Below are positions 38,401 to 48,914 of a DNA stretch of 64,000 nt, piece after piece. The notes under the pieces are model-generated. The model ran no database searches. It saw only the letters and a program-made list of their open reading frames with translations, and had not been told where the DNA came from. Source of the DNA: CBDIHH01 sp965279095 (lineage in GTDB: Bacteria; Pseudomonadota; Alphaproteobacteria; Caulobacterales; Caulobacteraceae); contig CBDIHH010000006.1 in the NCBI GenBank assembly GCA_965279095.1, positions 248,001-312,000 of the forward strand, written 5' to 3'. Position 1 is the stretch's first letter; the number at the start of each line of letters is the position of its first letter. The translations under genes were made by a program, and so were the position numbers.

Positions 38401-39548
38401 GGCTCGACCCTGACGCCACGGCGGTGGTGACCTTCACTGACAGCGCCAACCGGACGGTGGAAGCCGCCGTGGTCGCCAATGGCTCAGGACGGGTCAACCT
38501 GAGCAGCCTCGGCGCCGGGCCGGTGACCGTGTCGATCCGGGCCACCGACACGGTGGGCAATGTCGCCACCGTCAACGGCGCCGCGATCACCCTGGCGCCC
38601 GGCGCGAGCGCCCTGCTCGCCGCCAGCAATGTCATCATCGCCGGCAATACCGGGGGCGCGGTCAACGGCACGGGCGGAAACGATCTCATCGTCGCCGGCG
38701 CCGGAGATGACGTGGTCGTCGGCGGCGGGGGAAGCGACACCCTCTCCTACAACAGCGCCACCTCGGGGGTTAAGCTGGGCCTGGCGGCGGGCCCCCAGAA
38801 GACCCAGGGATCTGGCATAGACTCCCTCACCGGGGTGCAGAACCTGGTCGGCTCCGCCTTCGGAGACACATTCAAGGGCGATCCCGGCGCCAACATGCTG
38901 CTGGGCGGCGGGGGGACCGATACCGTTGACGGCCGGGGCGGGGATGACCTGATCGCGGGGGGCGCGGGCAAGGACACCCTGGTCGGCGGCTCGGGGATTG
39001 ACACGGTGTCCTATTTCGACGCCACCGCGAAGGTGACGGTCAGCCTCGCCCTCACCACCGCCCAGATCACGGGGGGCGCGGGCACCGACACCCTCAGCGG
39101 CTTCGAGAACCTGATCGGCTCCGACTTCGGCGACAGCCTGGCGGGCGACGGCAAGGCCAATATGATCTGCGGCGGCCTCGGGAACGACACCCTGACCGGC
39201 GGTGGCGGTGCGGACACCCTCTACGGCGGGGCCGGCGCCGACATCTTCGTGTTCTTGTCCCTGACAGACTCCAAGACCACGGTGTCAGGTCAGGACCAGG
39301 TGATGGACTTCAGTTCCGCCCAGAGTGACAAGATCGATCTGTCGGCCATCGACGCCAACACCTCGGCGGCCGGCGACAACGCCTTCGTGCTGGCGGCCAG
39401 CTTCACTCACACCAAGGGGCAGCTGATCTCGACCGCCAAGACCGGAGGCTATCTGGTGCAGGGAGACGTCAATGGCGACGGCCTCGCGGACTTCGCCCTG
39501 TTCGTCCACGCCGCGACGCCCCTGACGGCGGCGGATTTCATCCTCTGA
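35442..39548 (+). CDS. GH16 glycanase-like enzyme with Ig-like repeats and RTX, T1SS cargo (paralogue 2)
   Basis: A 1368-residue secreted glycan hydrolase candidate starting at a TTG with a strong GGGGAG ribosome site. The opening PSVYRDFFGAIVAQSA matches paralogue 3. An N-terminal RTX-like module (about 20-215) is followed by a GH16 domain (about 222-475) with NDEFD, YGYFEIKAQLPSGQGVWPAF and the active site ELDVFE (E364, D366, E369). About six Ig-like units of roughly 100 residues come next (VTGLD..ATGVVTFLDSANH type, about 480-1050). RTX blocks and an M10-type tail ending TAADFIL complete it. This C-terminus differs from that of the other two GH16 paralogues. The Ig-like array probably spaces the enzyme from the surface or binds polymer. 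Confidence 0.9.
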   Translation: MPSVYRDFFGAIVAQSAATANTVTGGAGAEPLSGTAAADLMVGGGAGHAMSGGLGDDTYQINVAGDAALEVGGEGVDTVQVRNLKLYTLSSGAENLYLFGKMTASGNEQANLIVGNIYAQTITGAGGNDVIVGGSGADTFVFGVGSGYDVVTDFSSSQSDKIRIQDYSFINFAQVTGAMTQVGSDVVLQLSATDAVKFLNKTIGSFQSSDFQLASDSSNFKLSFNDEFDAAPALYDKTTGTGVWTPNFSTGDQSGLRAYGSHTLRNNGEKQLYVDPNFVGSGDEPLGLNPFSASGGVLDIHAQATTDAEKQDLWFYKYTSGLLTTAKTFSQTYGYFEIKAQLPSGQGVWPAFWLLPTSLSSPPELDVFEQIGGSTAYFTYHSNVSGVVGATSFVSDISSQFHTYGVLWTNKELTWYVDGTAVFSAATPADMHTPMYLLLNLAIGGSFPGNPPPGFTSADLKVDYVRAYTLNAGGGVDGDLGVTVTRPVVGGAQKGAVDYKVTGLDVGATGVVTFLDSANHTVTVNISANGPATVDLSSFADGPVTVTVAANGPEESLLPGVGQGFSIDSSVDSDLVVTLPFNVGGAEKGAADFTLSGLNAGYEATVTFTDTLGQTVTGHAAADGAFIVDLTGLADGGVNVSVTESDGLGGVLTGRTGKFSLDSTADEFSDLTTLINPTINAQFKGRMAFSLVGFDKDCAGVVTFTDSAGHTATATVNSNSSPFVDLSGFVDGEVTAVISVFDDARNTAVGIPVAFTLDTTADAGADLAVSFATGFVNAASLASAGFTVTGLDPDAAATVSFTDGAGHVASVAVTENGVGSVDLSGFIDGPVVVSVAAFDTAGNAAQVAGPALYVDTIADVAADLSVQVAATSVNLGAAAAVAFTVTGLDSDTAAIVTFTDVDGHSVTVDVVNGEGAADLSGLSGGDITVTVSATDLAGNTATGGGDSLTLVALTDNTADVGADLWVALPLSFVNPYEKSYVPFAVSGLDPDATAVVTFTDSANRTVEAAVVANGSGRVNLSSLGAGPVTVSIRATDTVGNVATVNGAAITLAPGASALLAASNVIIAGNTGGAVNGTGGNDLIVAGAGDDVVVGGGGSDTLSYNSATSGVKLGLAAGPQKTQGSGIDSLTGVQNLVGSAFGDTFKGDPGANMLLGGGGTDTVDGRGGDDLIAGGAGKDTLVGGSGIDTVSYFDATAKVTVSLALTTAQITGGAGTDTLSGFENLIGSDFGDSLAGDGKANMICGGLGNDTLTGGGGADTLYGGAGADIFVFLSLTDSKTTVSGQDQVMDFSSAQSDKIDLSAIDANTSAAGDNAFVLAASFTHTKGQLISTAKTGGYLVQGDVNGDGLADFALFVHAATPLTAADFIL

Positions 39549-39571
39549 CGCCAGGGTGCGAGGCCGCGGCC

Positions 39572-39991
39572 CTATCGCTTGCCGCGGAAGCGCTGCGCGT
39601 CGGCCTGCAGGGCCTTTTCCCAGGCGGCGGTGTCGATCTTGACCGCCTCCGGCTCGGGCAGGCGCCCGGCGATGCCCTTTATGGCGGCGTAGAGCTGGTG
39701 GCTGAAGTGCTCGAGGATCAGCAGGGGCCGACCGTAGTCGTCGGTAACGTCCCACCCCAGGGGCTCGAACACCAGGCGGTCGTCGCTGTGGGCGAAGAAG
39801 GCGGTCCAGGCCGGGTCGTCCTCGTCGTCGGGCCAGACATCGAACTCGGTGGTCCCGAACACCTCGCGCGAGGCGTCGTCGATGGCGATGCGGTCGGCCC
39901 GGTCGGGTTCGTCCTGGCACCAGCGACGGTCAAGCACCGCCTTCTGCTCGAAGGCGGCGATCTGTGGCACGTCACGCAGACGTCGGAGCAT
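39572..39991 (-). CDS. Hypothetical acidic protein between GH16 genes
   Basis: A 139-residue protein with balanced composition and no membrane segment. It is rich in Asp/Glu (for example EFDVWPDDEDDPAWTAFF) and ends in a basic tail (AQRFRGKR). I do not recognise a family. The frame extends to a GTG at 40039, but the ATG at 39991 (MLRRLRDVPQ) has GAG about 9-12 bases upstream and removes a low-complexity leader, so it is preferred. It sits between convergent GH16 genes and shares the strand of paralogue 3 upstream, with an 85-base gap, so it may be co-transcribed with it. It is probably cytoplasmic. Confidence 0.65.
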   Translation of the reverse strand: MLRRLRDVPQIAAFEQKAVLDRRWCQDEPDRADRIAIDDASREVFGTTEFDVWPDDEDDPAWTAFFAHSDDRLVFEPLGWDVTDDYGRPLLILEHFSHQLYAAIKGIAGRLPEPEAVKIDTAAWEKALQADAQRFRGKR

Positions 39992-40076
39992 GGTCAGGAT
40001 CTCAATGGTGCGAGATGGCCGGGGGGCCCCCCGCGACACATGGTGATGACTCGCCCGCGATCGTCAAACACCCAGG

Positions 40077-43000
40077 CTAGAGGATGAGGAAGTCCGCCGC
40101 CGTCAGCACCGTACCGGGCGCCAGGGTGGCCACCGCGATCAGGGACCTGCCGCCCACGCCATCGGGATCCCAGGACAGCAGCCCCCGGGCCGCGTCGAAC
40201 ACGAACTCGGCAAGGTTGTGCACGGCGCCGGTTCCCGACACCAGATAGGACGGGTCGAGCGAGCCGGCGGCGAGCCGATAGTCCGAGCCCTTGAAGGCGA
40301 GGTGGTCGAGGCCGTGCTGGAAGTCGCTGACCACATCCGCGTCCGCGGCGTTGGCCGGGCCGAACTGGAACACATCGGCCCCCTCGCCCCCGGTCAGCAC
40401 ATCCCTGCCGCTGCCGCCGATGAGGGTGTCCGCACCGGCGCCGCCGAGCAGCCTGTCGGAGCCCTGTCCGCCATTGAGGACGTCGGCGCCCGCGCCCCCG
40501 TCGAGCCGGTTGTCGCGGCTATTGCCGGTCAGCACATCATTGAAGTCCGAGCCGACCAGGTTTTCGAAGCCGTTGAGAAGGTCCCAGCCGCCGCCGCCGG
40601 TATTCTGGAACAGCACCAGCGAGAGGTTGACCGTCACGGCTGAGGCGGCGTCGAAATAGGTGGCGGTGTCGTCGCCATAGCCGCCGCTGAGGATGTCGGC
40701 GCCGGCGCCGCCGCCGATGAGGTCGTTGCCGTCGCCCCCCGCCAGCACGTCGCCGCCGTCGCCTCCAAGCAGGACGTTGTCGCGGGAGTCGCCGGTAAGA
40801 CTGTCGCCGAAGCGCGAGCCGATCAGGTTCTCGATGGACGACAGGGAGTCGGTTCCCGAACCGCGCGTCCTCTGCGGGCCCGGATCCAGGTCCACGGACA
40901 CCCCCGCGGCGGCGGCCTCATAGGTGACGGTGTCTCCGCCCGCGCCGCCGGCGAAGGCGTCGCCGCCGGGGCCTGCGACGAACAGGTCGGCGCCCGTGGT
41001 CCCGTTGAGCGGCCCGCCGCTCTCGCCCGCCATGATCACCGTGTTGCCGATCAGCTGGGAGACCACGCCCGGGGCGAGCGTCAGGGTCCGGCCGACGCCC
41101 GCCGCCGTGTTGCCGGCGGCGTCGCTGGCCGTGATGGTCGCCGTGACCGGCCCGGCGGCGAGGCCGGAGAGGTCGACGCGGAACTGGCCGTTGGTCGTCG
41201 CCGTCACCTGAACGGCGCCCCCGGCGCTGTCGGTGAAGCGCACCGTTGCGGTCGCGTCGGCGTCGAGGCCGCCGATCACGAAGGGCGCGTAAGTCTTGGC
41301 GTAGGCGCTCACCGACGTTGACGGCAGGGTCAGGGTCAGGTCCCCGCCCTCATCGGCGGTGCTGTCGAGGCTGATGATCTGTGACGGCGGCGCGGCCGTA
41401 TTGCCCGCCTCGTCCACCGCCTTGATCGAGGCGGTGATGACTCCGCCCGACAGGCCGGTGAGGTCCACGAACGGCGAGCTGTTGCTGTTCACGGCCACCG
41501 AGACGCTGTGCCCCAGGGTATCGGCGAAGGTGACCACCGCCCCGGCGTCGCGGTCGAGGCCCAGGACCGAGAATTCGAACCGCGCGCGGTTCTCCGGCGT
41601 GACCCCCGGCAGCGCGAGCTGCAGATCGGAGAGTTCGTCGGCGGTGGTGTCGAGGCCGAACTTGCCGCCCTCTCCGGCCAGGGTCGCGTCGGTGCGGACA
41701 TCGACCTTGACCTGGCCGTCGCCGAGGCTGCTCAGGTCGACGGTGAAGGCGCCGTTGGCCGTCGCTGTCTTGGTGACGACCCCGCCGAGCTTGTCGGTGA
41801 AGGTGATGGTCGCGGTCTGGCCGGCGTTCAGCCCCGCCAGATCGAACGCCGCCGCCGACCGGCCCGCCGCCCCCAGGTTGTCGGGCAGGGTGACCTTCAG
41901 GTCGCTGTCGAAGCCCGGGTCGATAGAGACGCTGTCGCCGCCGCCCGAGATCACGCCGCCGGCGGGATCGTCGATGGAGACCACCGCGGTGATCTTGCCG
42001 TTGCCGAGGGCGGTCAGGTCCGCCACGCCCGCCCCGTTGGCCCCGACCGCCACGGTGACGGTGGCGCCCAGACTGTCGGTGAAGGTGACGACGCCGCTGG
42101 TCCCGACATCGAGGCCGGTGACCTCGAAGGCCACGGCCGCCTTGCCATCCAGCCCGACCTTGGGCTGCATGAACCGAAAGCCGAGATCCCCGTCGATGCC
42201 GTTGAGGGCGTCGAGAGTGTAGGATTTCACATAGTCGATCTTGTATTCGGCGCCCGTGAAGTCGTCGGCGGGGCTGCCCGGGAAGCTGCCGCCGACCGCC
42301 AGGTTGACCAGCATATACATCGGCGAGTTCATGTCGGTGGGCGTGGGGATCGAGCGCACCGCCTGCCCGTCCACATACCAGGTCAGCTCCTTGTTGGTCC
42401 ACAGAAGGCCGTAGGTGTGGAAGCCGCTGGTGGCGCCGGTTACGGTCATGTTCGAGCCGGAAACGCCCGCGACCGCGCTGTGGCTGGTGAAATAGACCGT
42501 CTCCCCGCCGATCTGCTCGAACACGTCGAGTTCCGGCGGCGTCTGCAGGGTGGTGGGCAGCAGCCAGAAGGCCGGCCACACCCCCTGGCCGCTGGGCAGC
42601 TGGGCGCGGACCTCGAAGTAGCCATAGGTCTGGGTGTGGGTCTCGGCGGTGGTCAGCAGGCCGGAGGCATATTTGTAGAACCACAGGTTCTGCTTCTCGG
42701 CGTCGGTGGTGGGCCGCGCCGAGATGGTCAGGACGCCGTTGTCCACGGCGAAGGGGTTGGCCCCCAGGGGCGTGGACCCCGTCCCGGCGAAATTGGCGTC
42801 CACATACAGCTGCTTCTCGCCGTTGTTGCGCAGGGTGTGGCTGTTGTAGGCGCGCACCCCGGTGTCATCGCCGGTGGAGAAGCTGGTCTTCCAGGTTCCC
42901 GACCCGGTGGCCGGGTCGTAGAGGCTCAGGGCGCCGTCGAACTCGTCGGCGAAGGCGATGCGGAAGCTCGACGGATCGGCCTGAAGCTGGAAGTCGCTGG

Positions 43001-43619
43001 CCTGGAAGGAGTCGATGGTCTTGCCCAGGAACTTGACCGCGTCGCCGCTGGACAGCTGCAGCACGACGTCCGCCCCGACCTGGGTCATGGCCGCCTTGAC
43101 CTGGGCGAAGTTGACGAAGCCGTAGTCCTCGATCCGCACCTTGTCGGACTGGCCGCTGGTGAAGTCCGTGACCACGTCCTTCCCGGAGCCGAGGCCGAAG
43201 ACGAAGGTGTCGGCCCCCGCCCCGCCGACGAGGACGTCGTTGCCGGCGCCGCCCACGATCACCTGGGCGTTGATGTTGCCGACGATGAGGTTGTCGCCGG
43301 CGTTGCCGTAGCCGGTCATCTTGCCGAACAGGTAGAGGTTCTCCAGCCCCTCGCCGAGGGCGTAGGTCTTGACGTTGCGCACCTGTACGGTGTCGACCCC
43401 GGCCCCCGGGGCCTCGACGACGGCGTCGAAGGTGGTGTTGACCTGGTAGGTGTCGTCGCCGCCGAGCCCGGTCATCACATGGCCGGCGCCGCCGCCCACG
43501 AGCAGATCTGCGCCGAGCCCGCCAGTCAGCGGCTCGTCTCCGGCGCTGCCCGTGTAGGTGGTCGTCGGCGGCGCGCTCTGGGCGACCACATTGCCGAAGA
43601 AGTCCTTGAATACGGGCAT
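40077..43619 (-). CDS. GH16 glycanase-like enzyme with Ig-like repeats and RTX, T1SS cargo (paralogue 3)
   Basis: An 1180-residue secreted glycan hydrolase candidate with an ATG start (PVFKDFFGNVVAQSAPP). The domain order is like paralogue 2: N-terminal RTX-like module, GH16 at about 222-475 with FADEFD, YGYFEVRAQLPSGQGVWPAF and the active site ELDVFE (E363, D365, E368). About four Ig-like units follow (TGLDVGTSGVVTFTDSLG type), then RTX blocks. The secretion domain ends LAFKGSDYRLAAGS ... TAADFLIL. That terminus belongs to the type shared with the genes at 15516, 19823 and 24094, so catalytic and export modules have been recombined. It lies on the opposite strand to paralogue 2 and converges on it. 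Confidence 0.9.
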   Translation of the reverse strand: MPVFKDFFGNVVAQSAPPTTTYTGSAGDEPLTGGLGADLLVGGGAGHVMTGLGGDDTYQVNTTFDAVVEAPGAGVDTVQVRNVKTYALGEGLENLYLFGKMTGYGNAGDNLIVGNINAQVIVGGAGNDVLVGGAGADTFVFGLGSGKDVVTDFTSGQSDKVRIEDYGFVNFAQVKAAMTQVGADVVLQLSSGDAVKFLGKTIDSFQASDFQLQADPSSFRIAFADEFDGALSLYDPATGSGTWKTSFSTGDDTGVRAYNSHTLRNNGEKQLYVDANFAGTGSTPLGANPFAVDNGVLTISARPTTDAEKQNLWFYKYASGLLTTAETHTQTYGYFEVRAQLPSGQGVWPAFWLLPTTLQTPPELDVFEQIGGETVYFTSHSAVAGVSGSNMTVTGATSGFHTYGLLWTNKELTWYVDGQAVRSIPTPTDMNSPMYMLVNLAVGGSFPGSPADDFTGAEYKIDYVKSYTLDALNGIDGDLGFRFMQPKVGLDGKAAVAFEVTGLDVGTSGVVTFTDSLGATVTVAVGANGAGVADLTALGNGKITAVVSIDDPAGGVISGGGDSVSIDPGFDSDLKVTLPDNLGAAGRSAAAFDLAGLNAGQTATITFTDKLGGVVTKTATANGAFTVDLSSLGDGQVKVDVRTDATLAGEGGKFGLDTTADELSDLQLALPGVTPENRARFEFSVLGLDRDAGAVVTFADTLGHSVSVAVNSNSSPFVDLTGLSGGVITASIKAVDEAGNTAAPPSQIISLDSTADEGGDLTLTLPSTSVSAYAKTYAPFVIGGLDADATATVRFTDSAGGAVQVTATTNGQFRVDLSGLAAGPVTATITASDAAGNTAAGVGRTLTLAPGVVSQLIGNTVIMAGESGGPLNGTTGADLFVAGPGGDAFAGGAGGDTVTYEAAAAGVSVDLDPGPQRTRGSGTDSLSSIENLIGSRFGDSLTGDSRDNVLLGGDGGDVLAGGDGNDLIGGGAGADILSGGYGDDTATYFDAASAVTVNLSLVLFQNTGGGGWDLLNGFENLVGSDFNDVLTGNSRDNRLDGGAGADVLNGGQGSDRLLGGAGADTLIGGSGRDVLTGGEGADVFQFGPANAADADVVSDFQHGLDHLAFKGSDYRLAAGSLDPSYLVSGTGAVHNLAEFVFDAARGLLSWDPDGVGGRSLIAVATLAPGTVLTAADFLIL

Positions 43620-43850
43620 GACGCTTTACCTTGCGGGATCGCGCCCCTGCTCGGCGCGGACTCGGATGTTCAGCGATTAGAATACCTTCACGCGTGAGGG
43701 AGGCAAAGATTCTTCCGGGGATTGAGTAAACCTCGCCTCTCGCCGTTGACCCCGAACCTGCGACACGCGGCGCGTTGCGTATCGGGGCGGCGAGCCCCAC
43801 ACTATGGGTCGATTTCAGGCGCCGGCCGCCCGGCGCGCAACGAGGCACGG

Positions 43851-44306
43851 ATGGCGTTTTCATTTGAGGTGAACGGCAAGGTGAAGACCGTCGATGTCGA
43901 CGGCTCCACCCCCCTGCTGTGGGTGCTGCGGGACGTCCTGGGCATGAACGGGACCAAGTTCGGTTGCGGAGCGGGCCTGTGCGGCGCCTGCACCGTCCAG
44001 ATCGACGGCGTCGCCACGCGGGCCTGCCTGACGCCGGTCGGCGACCTGAAGACCTCGAAGGTGACCACCATCGAGGGCATCGGAGCGACCGCGGTCGGCG
44101 CCAAGGTCCTGGCCAGCTGGATCGACCTCGACGTGGTGCAGTGCGGCTACTGCCAGCCCGGCCAGATCGTGGCGGCCACGGCGCTGCTGACGAAAACCCC
44201 CAAGCCCACCGACGAGCAGATCGACGCGGCGATGAACGGCAACATCTGCCGGTGCGGCACCTATCCGCGCATTCGCGCCGCCATCCACAAGGCGGCCCAG
44301 TCTTGA
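43851..44306 (+). CDS. (2Fe-2S)-binding subunit of a molybdenum hydroxylase (IorA/CoxS type)
   Basis: Small electron-transfer subunit, 151 residues. The plant-type cluster ligands are C39, C44, C47 and C59 (CGAGLCGAC plus a later Cys). The second cluster uses the CGYCQPGQ and NICRCGTY motifs. The ATG at 43851 has GAGG five bases upstream. An in-frame extension to 43722 lacks family similarity and is rejected. The large subunit follows eight bases after the stop. The closest characterised layout is isoquinoline 1-oxidoreductase (IorAB), a two-subunit enzyme without an FAD subunit, and none is present here. The physiological substrate is unknown. Confidence 0.95.
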   Translation: MAFSFEVNGKVKTVDVDGSTPLLWVLRDVLGMNGTKFGCGAGLCGACTVQIDGVATRACLTPVGDLKTSKVTTIEGIGATAVGAKVLASWIDLDVVQCGYCQPGQIVAATALLTKTPKPTDEQIDAAMNGNICRCGTYPRIRAAIHKAAQS

Positions 44307-44314
44307 GCGCCCCC

Positions 44315-46438
44315 ATGAACCTCGATCGACGCGCCCTTCTGCGAGGCGGGGCGGCCGCCGCCGGCGGGCTGATGGTGGCCTTCACCCTGGGCGGCGGCGC
44401 CTCGGCGGCGACCGGCGTGGCCGGGGGCTTCCATCCCAACGCCTTCCTCCGCATCACCAAGGACGATGTGGTGACGATCTACCTTCCGCGCTCCGAGATG
44501 GGCCAGGGGATCGCCACCTCCATCCCGATGATCGTGGCCGAGGAACTCGACGCGCCCCTGGACCGGATCGTCATCCAGTTCGCCGCCCCCGGCGAGGCCG
44601 GGTCGATCAACCAGACCACCGGCGGGTCCACCACCACGCGGGAGACGACCCTGCCCCTGCGTGAGGCCGGGGCCAAGGCGCGGGCCATGCTGGTGCAGGC
44701 CGCCGCCGCCGTCTGGGCCGTGGAGGCCGCGAACTGCTCGACCGAGGCCGGCAAGGTGGTTCACACGGCCACGGGCCGCCGGCTGTCCTACGGCGCCCTG
44801 GCGGACGCCGCCGCCAAGCTGCCGGTCCCCGAGACGGTGAAGGTCAAGGACGTCGCCGACTACAAGCTCGTCGGCAAGCCCCAGCGGCGTCTCGACGGTC
44901 CCGCCAAGGCCCGCGGCGCGACGGTGTTCGGCATCGACGTGATGCTGCCCGGAATGAAGGTGGCCGCCATCGCCCATTGCCCCGTGTTCGGCGGCAAGCT
45001 CAGGGCGGTCGACGGGGCCGAGGCGCTGAAGATCAAGGGCGTGCTCAAGGTCGTGTCCCTGGAGGACGCCGTCGCGGTCATCGCCGACCACACCGGCGCC
45101 GCGCGCGCCGGGCTGGCTGCGCTGAAGCCGGACTGGGACCTGGGGCCCAACGCGGGCCTCAACCAGGCGGACATCGTCGCCGCCCTGGAGGCCGCCTCGC
45201 TCAAGGACGGCGTCGTCTCGCACTCCAAGGGCGACGCCAAGGCGGCCATGGGCGGCGCCGCTAAGACCCTCGAGGCGGTCTACCGGATGCCGTTCCTGGC
45301 CCACGCGCCGATGGAGCCGATCAACTGCACGGCCATCGTCAGCGGCGGGCGCTGCGAGCTCTGGCTCGGGCACCAGGCCCCGGTGGGCGCGCGCGACGCG
45401 GCCGCCAAGGCCAGCGGCCTGACCCCCGAGCAAGTGGTCGTGCACAACCACCCCATGGGCGGCGGCTTCGGCCGCAAGGTCGAGGTGGACATGATCCAGC
45501 AGGCGGTGGCCATCGCCAAGACCGTCGACTACCCGGTCAAGCTGATCTGGAGCCGCGAGGAGGACATCCAGCACGACTTCTATCGGCCCTACTATCTGGA
45601 CCGCATGGCCGCCGGCCTGGACAAGGACGGCAAGCCCGTGGGCTGGACCCACCGCATCACCGCCTCGTCGCTGCTGTCGCGCTTCGCGCCGCCCCTGGTG
45701 GCGGCGTTCAAGGGCGTGGACGTGGACGCGGTGGAGGGGTCGGTCACCCCCTATGGCCTGCCCAACATGCGGGTGGAATATGTGCGCCATGAAAGCGCCG
45801 TGCCCACCGGCTTCTGGCGCGGCGTGGGCGCCACCCACAACGTCTTCATGGTCGAGAGCTTCATCGACGAATGCGCCCACGCGGCGGGCGCCGACCCGGT
45901 GGCCTATCGCCAGGCGCTGCTCAGCGATCCGCGCGCCAAGGCGGTGCTAGCCCTGGCCGCGGAGAAATCCGGCTGGGGCTCGCCCCTGGCCAAGGGCCGG
46001 GGCCGGGGCGTCTCCGTCCAGACGGCCTGGGGCACGATGATGGCCCAGGTGGCCGAGGTCGAGATCACCGACGACGGCGAGGTCAAGGTGCGGCGGGTGG
46101 TCTGCGCCGTGGACTGCGGCCAGATGATCAATCCCCAGACCGTGCGCGCCCAGGTCGAGGGCGGCATCGTGTTCGGCCTGTCTGCCGTGCTCTCCGGCGA
46201 GATCACTATCGCCGGCGGACGGGTGGAGCAGGGCAATTTCGGCGACTACCCCCCCCTGCGCATGGGCGACTCCCCGGTGATCGAGGCCTATCTGGTGGAG
46301 AACCACGAGCCGTCCGGCGGCATGGGCGAAGCGGCCACGGCCGGCATCGGCCCGGCTGTCACCAACGCCGTGTTCGCCGCCAGCCAGACCCGCGTGCGCG
46401 AGCTGCCCCTGTCGCGCGCCACGCTGAAGCCCGCCTGA
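44315..46438 (+). CDS. Molybdopterin-binding aldehyde/xanthine dehydrogenase-family large subunit (IorB type)
   Basis: Catalytic subunit of 707 residues. The N-terminus MNLDRRALLRGG followed by an Ala/Gly-rich hydrophobic stretch is a Tat-type signal, so the assembled enzyme probably acts in the periplasm, with the 2Fe-2S subunit carried along. Family motifs include GGGFGRKVEVD, FWRGVGATHNVF, QTAWGTMMAQ and GMGEAATAGIGPA, the last holding the conserved active-site Glu region. The ATG at 44315 is used; a TTG at 44303 overlapping the previous stop would add four residues. It forms an operon with the 2Fe-2S gene. Isoquinoline or aldehyde oxidation is only a family-level suggestion. Confidence 0.94.
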   Translation: MNLDRRALLRGGAAAAGGLMVAFTLGGGASAATGVAGGFHPNAFLRITKDDVVTIYLPRSEMGQGIATSIPMIVAEELDAPLDRIVIQFAAPGEAGSINQTTGGSTTTRETTLPLREAGAKARAMLVQAAAAVWAVEAANCSTEAGKVVHTATGRRLSYGALADAAAKLPVPETVKVKDVADYKLVGKPQRRLDGPAKARGATVFGIDVMLPGMKVAAIAHCPVFGGKLRAVDGAEALKIKGVLKVVSLEDAVAVIADHTGAARAGLAALKPDWDLGPNAGLNQADIVAALEAASLKDGVVSHSKGDAKAAMGGAAKTLEAVYRMPFLAHAPMEPINCTAIVSGGRCELWLGHQAPVGARDAAAKASGLTPEQVVVHNHPMGGGFGRKVEVDMIQQAVAIAKTVDYPVKLIWSREEDIQHDFYRPYYLDRMAAGLDKDGKPVGWTHRITASSLLSRFAPPLVAAFKGVDVDAVEGSVTPYGLPNMRVEYVRHESAVPTGFWRGVGATHNVFMVESFIDECAHAAGADPVAYRQALLSDPRAKAVLALAAEKSGWGSPLAKGRGRGVSVQTAWGTMMAQVAEVEITDDGEVKVRRVVCAVDCGQMINPQTVRAQVEGGIVFGLSAVLSGEITIAGGRVEQGNFGDYPPLRMGDSPVIEAYLVENHEPSGGMGEAATAGIGPAVTNAVFAASQTRVRELPLSRATLKPA

Positions 46439-46450
46439 AGCGTCGCGCCG

Positions 46451-46479
46451 CTCCTCCCTCGCCAAGCGCGGGGGAGGAG
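46451..46479. terminator. Hairpin between convergent genes
   Basis: ctcctccc at 46451-46458 pairs with gggaggag at 46472-46479, with further partial pairing inside. It lies in the 55-base gap between the molybdenum hydroxylase stop and the stop of the convergent GT-UGM gene. No T run follows. Confidence 0.45.
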
Positions 46480-46493
46480 TGGGTGCAGCAGGG

Positions 46494-48914
<2,421 letters not shown>

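Noticed and set aside
43722..43850. Upstream extension of the 2Fe-2S subunit
   Set aside because: The extra 43 residues have no family match. The ATG at 43851 has a proper ribosome site and gives the normal length.
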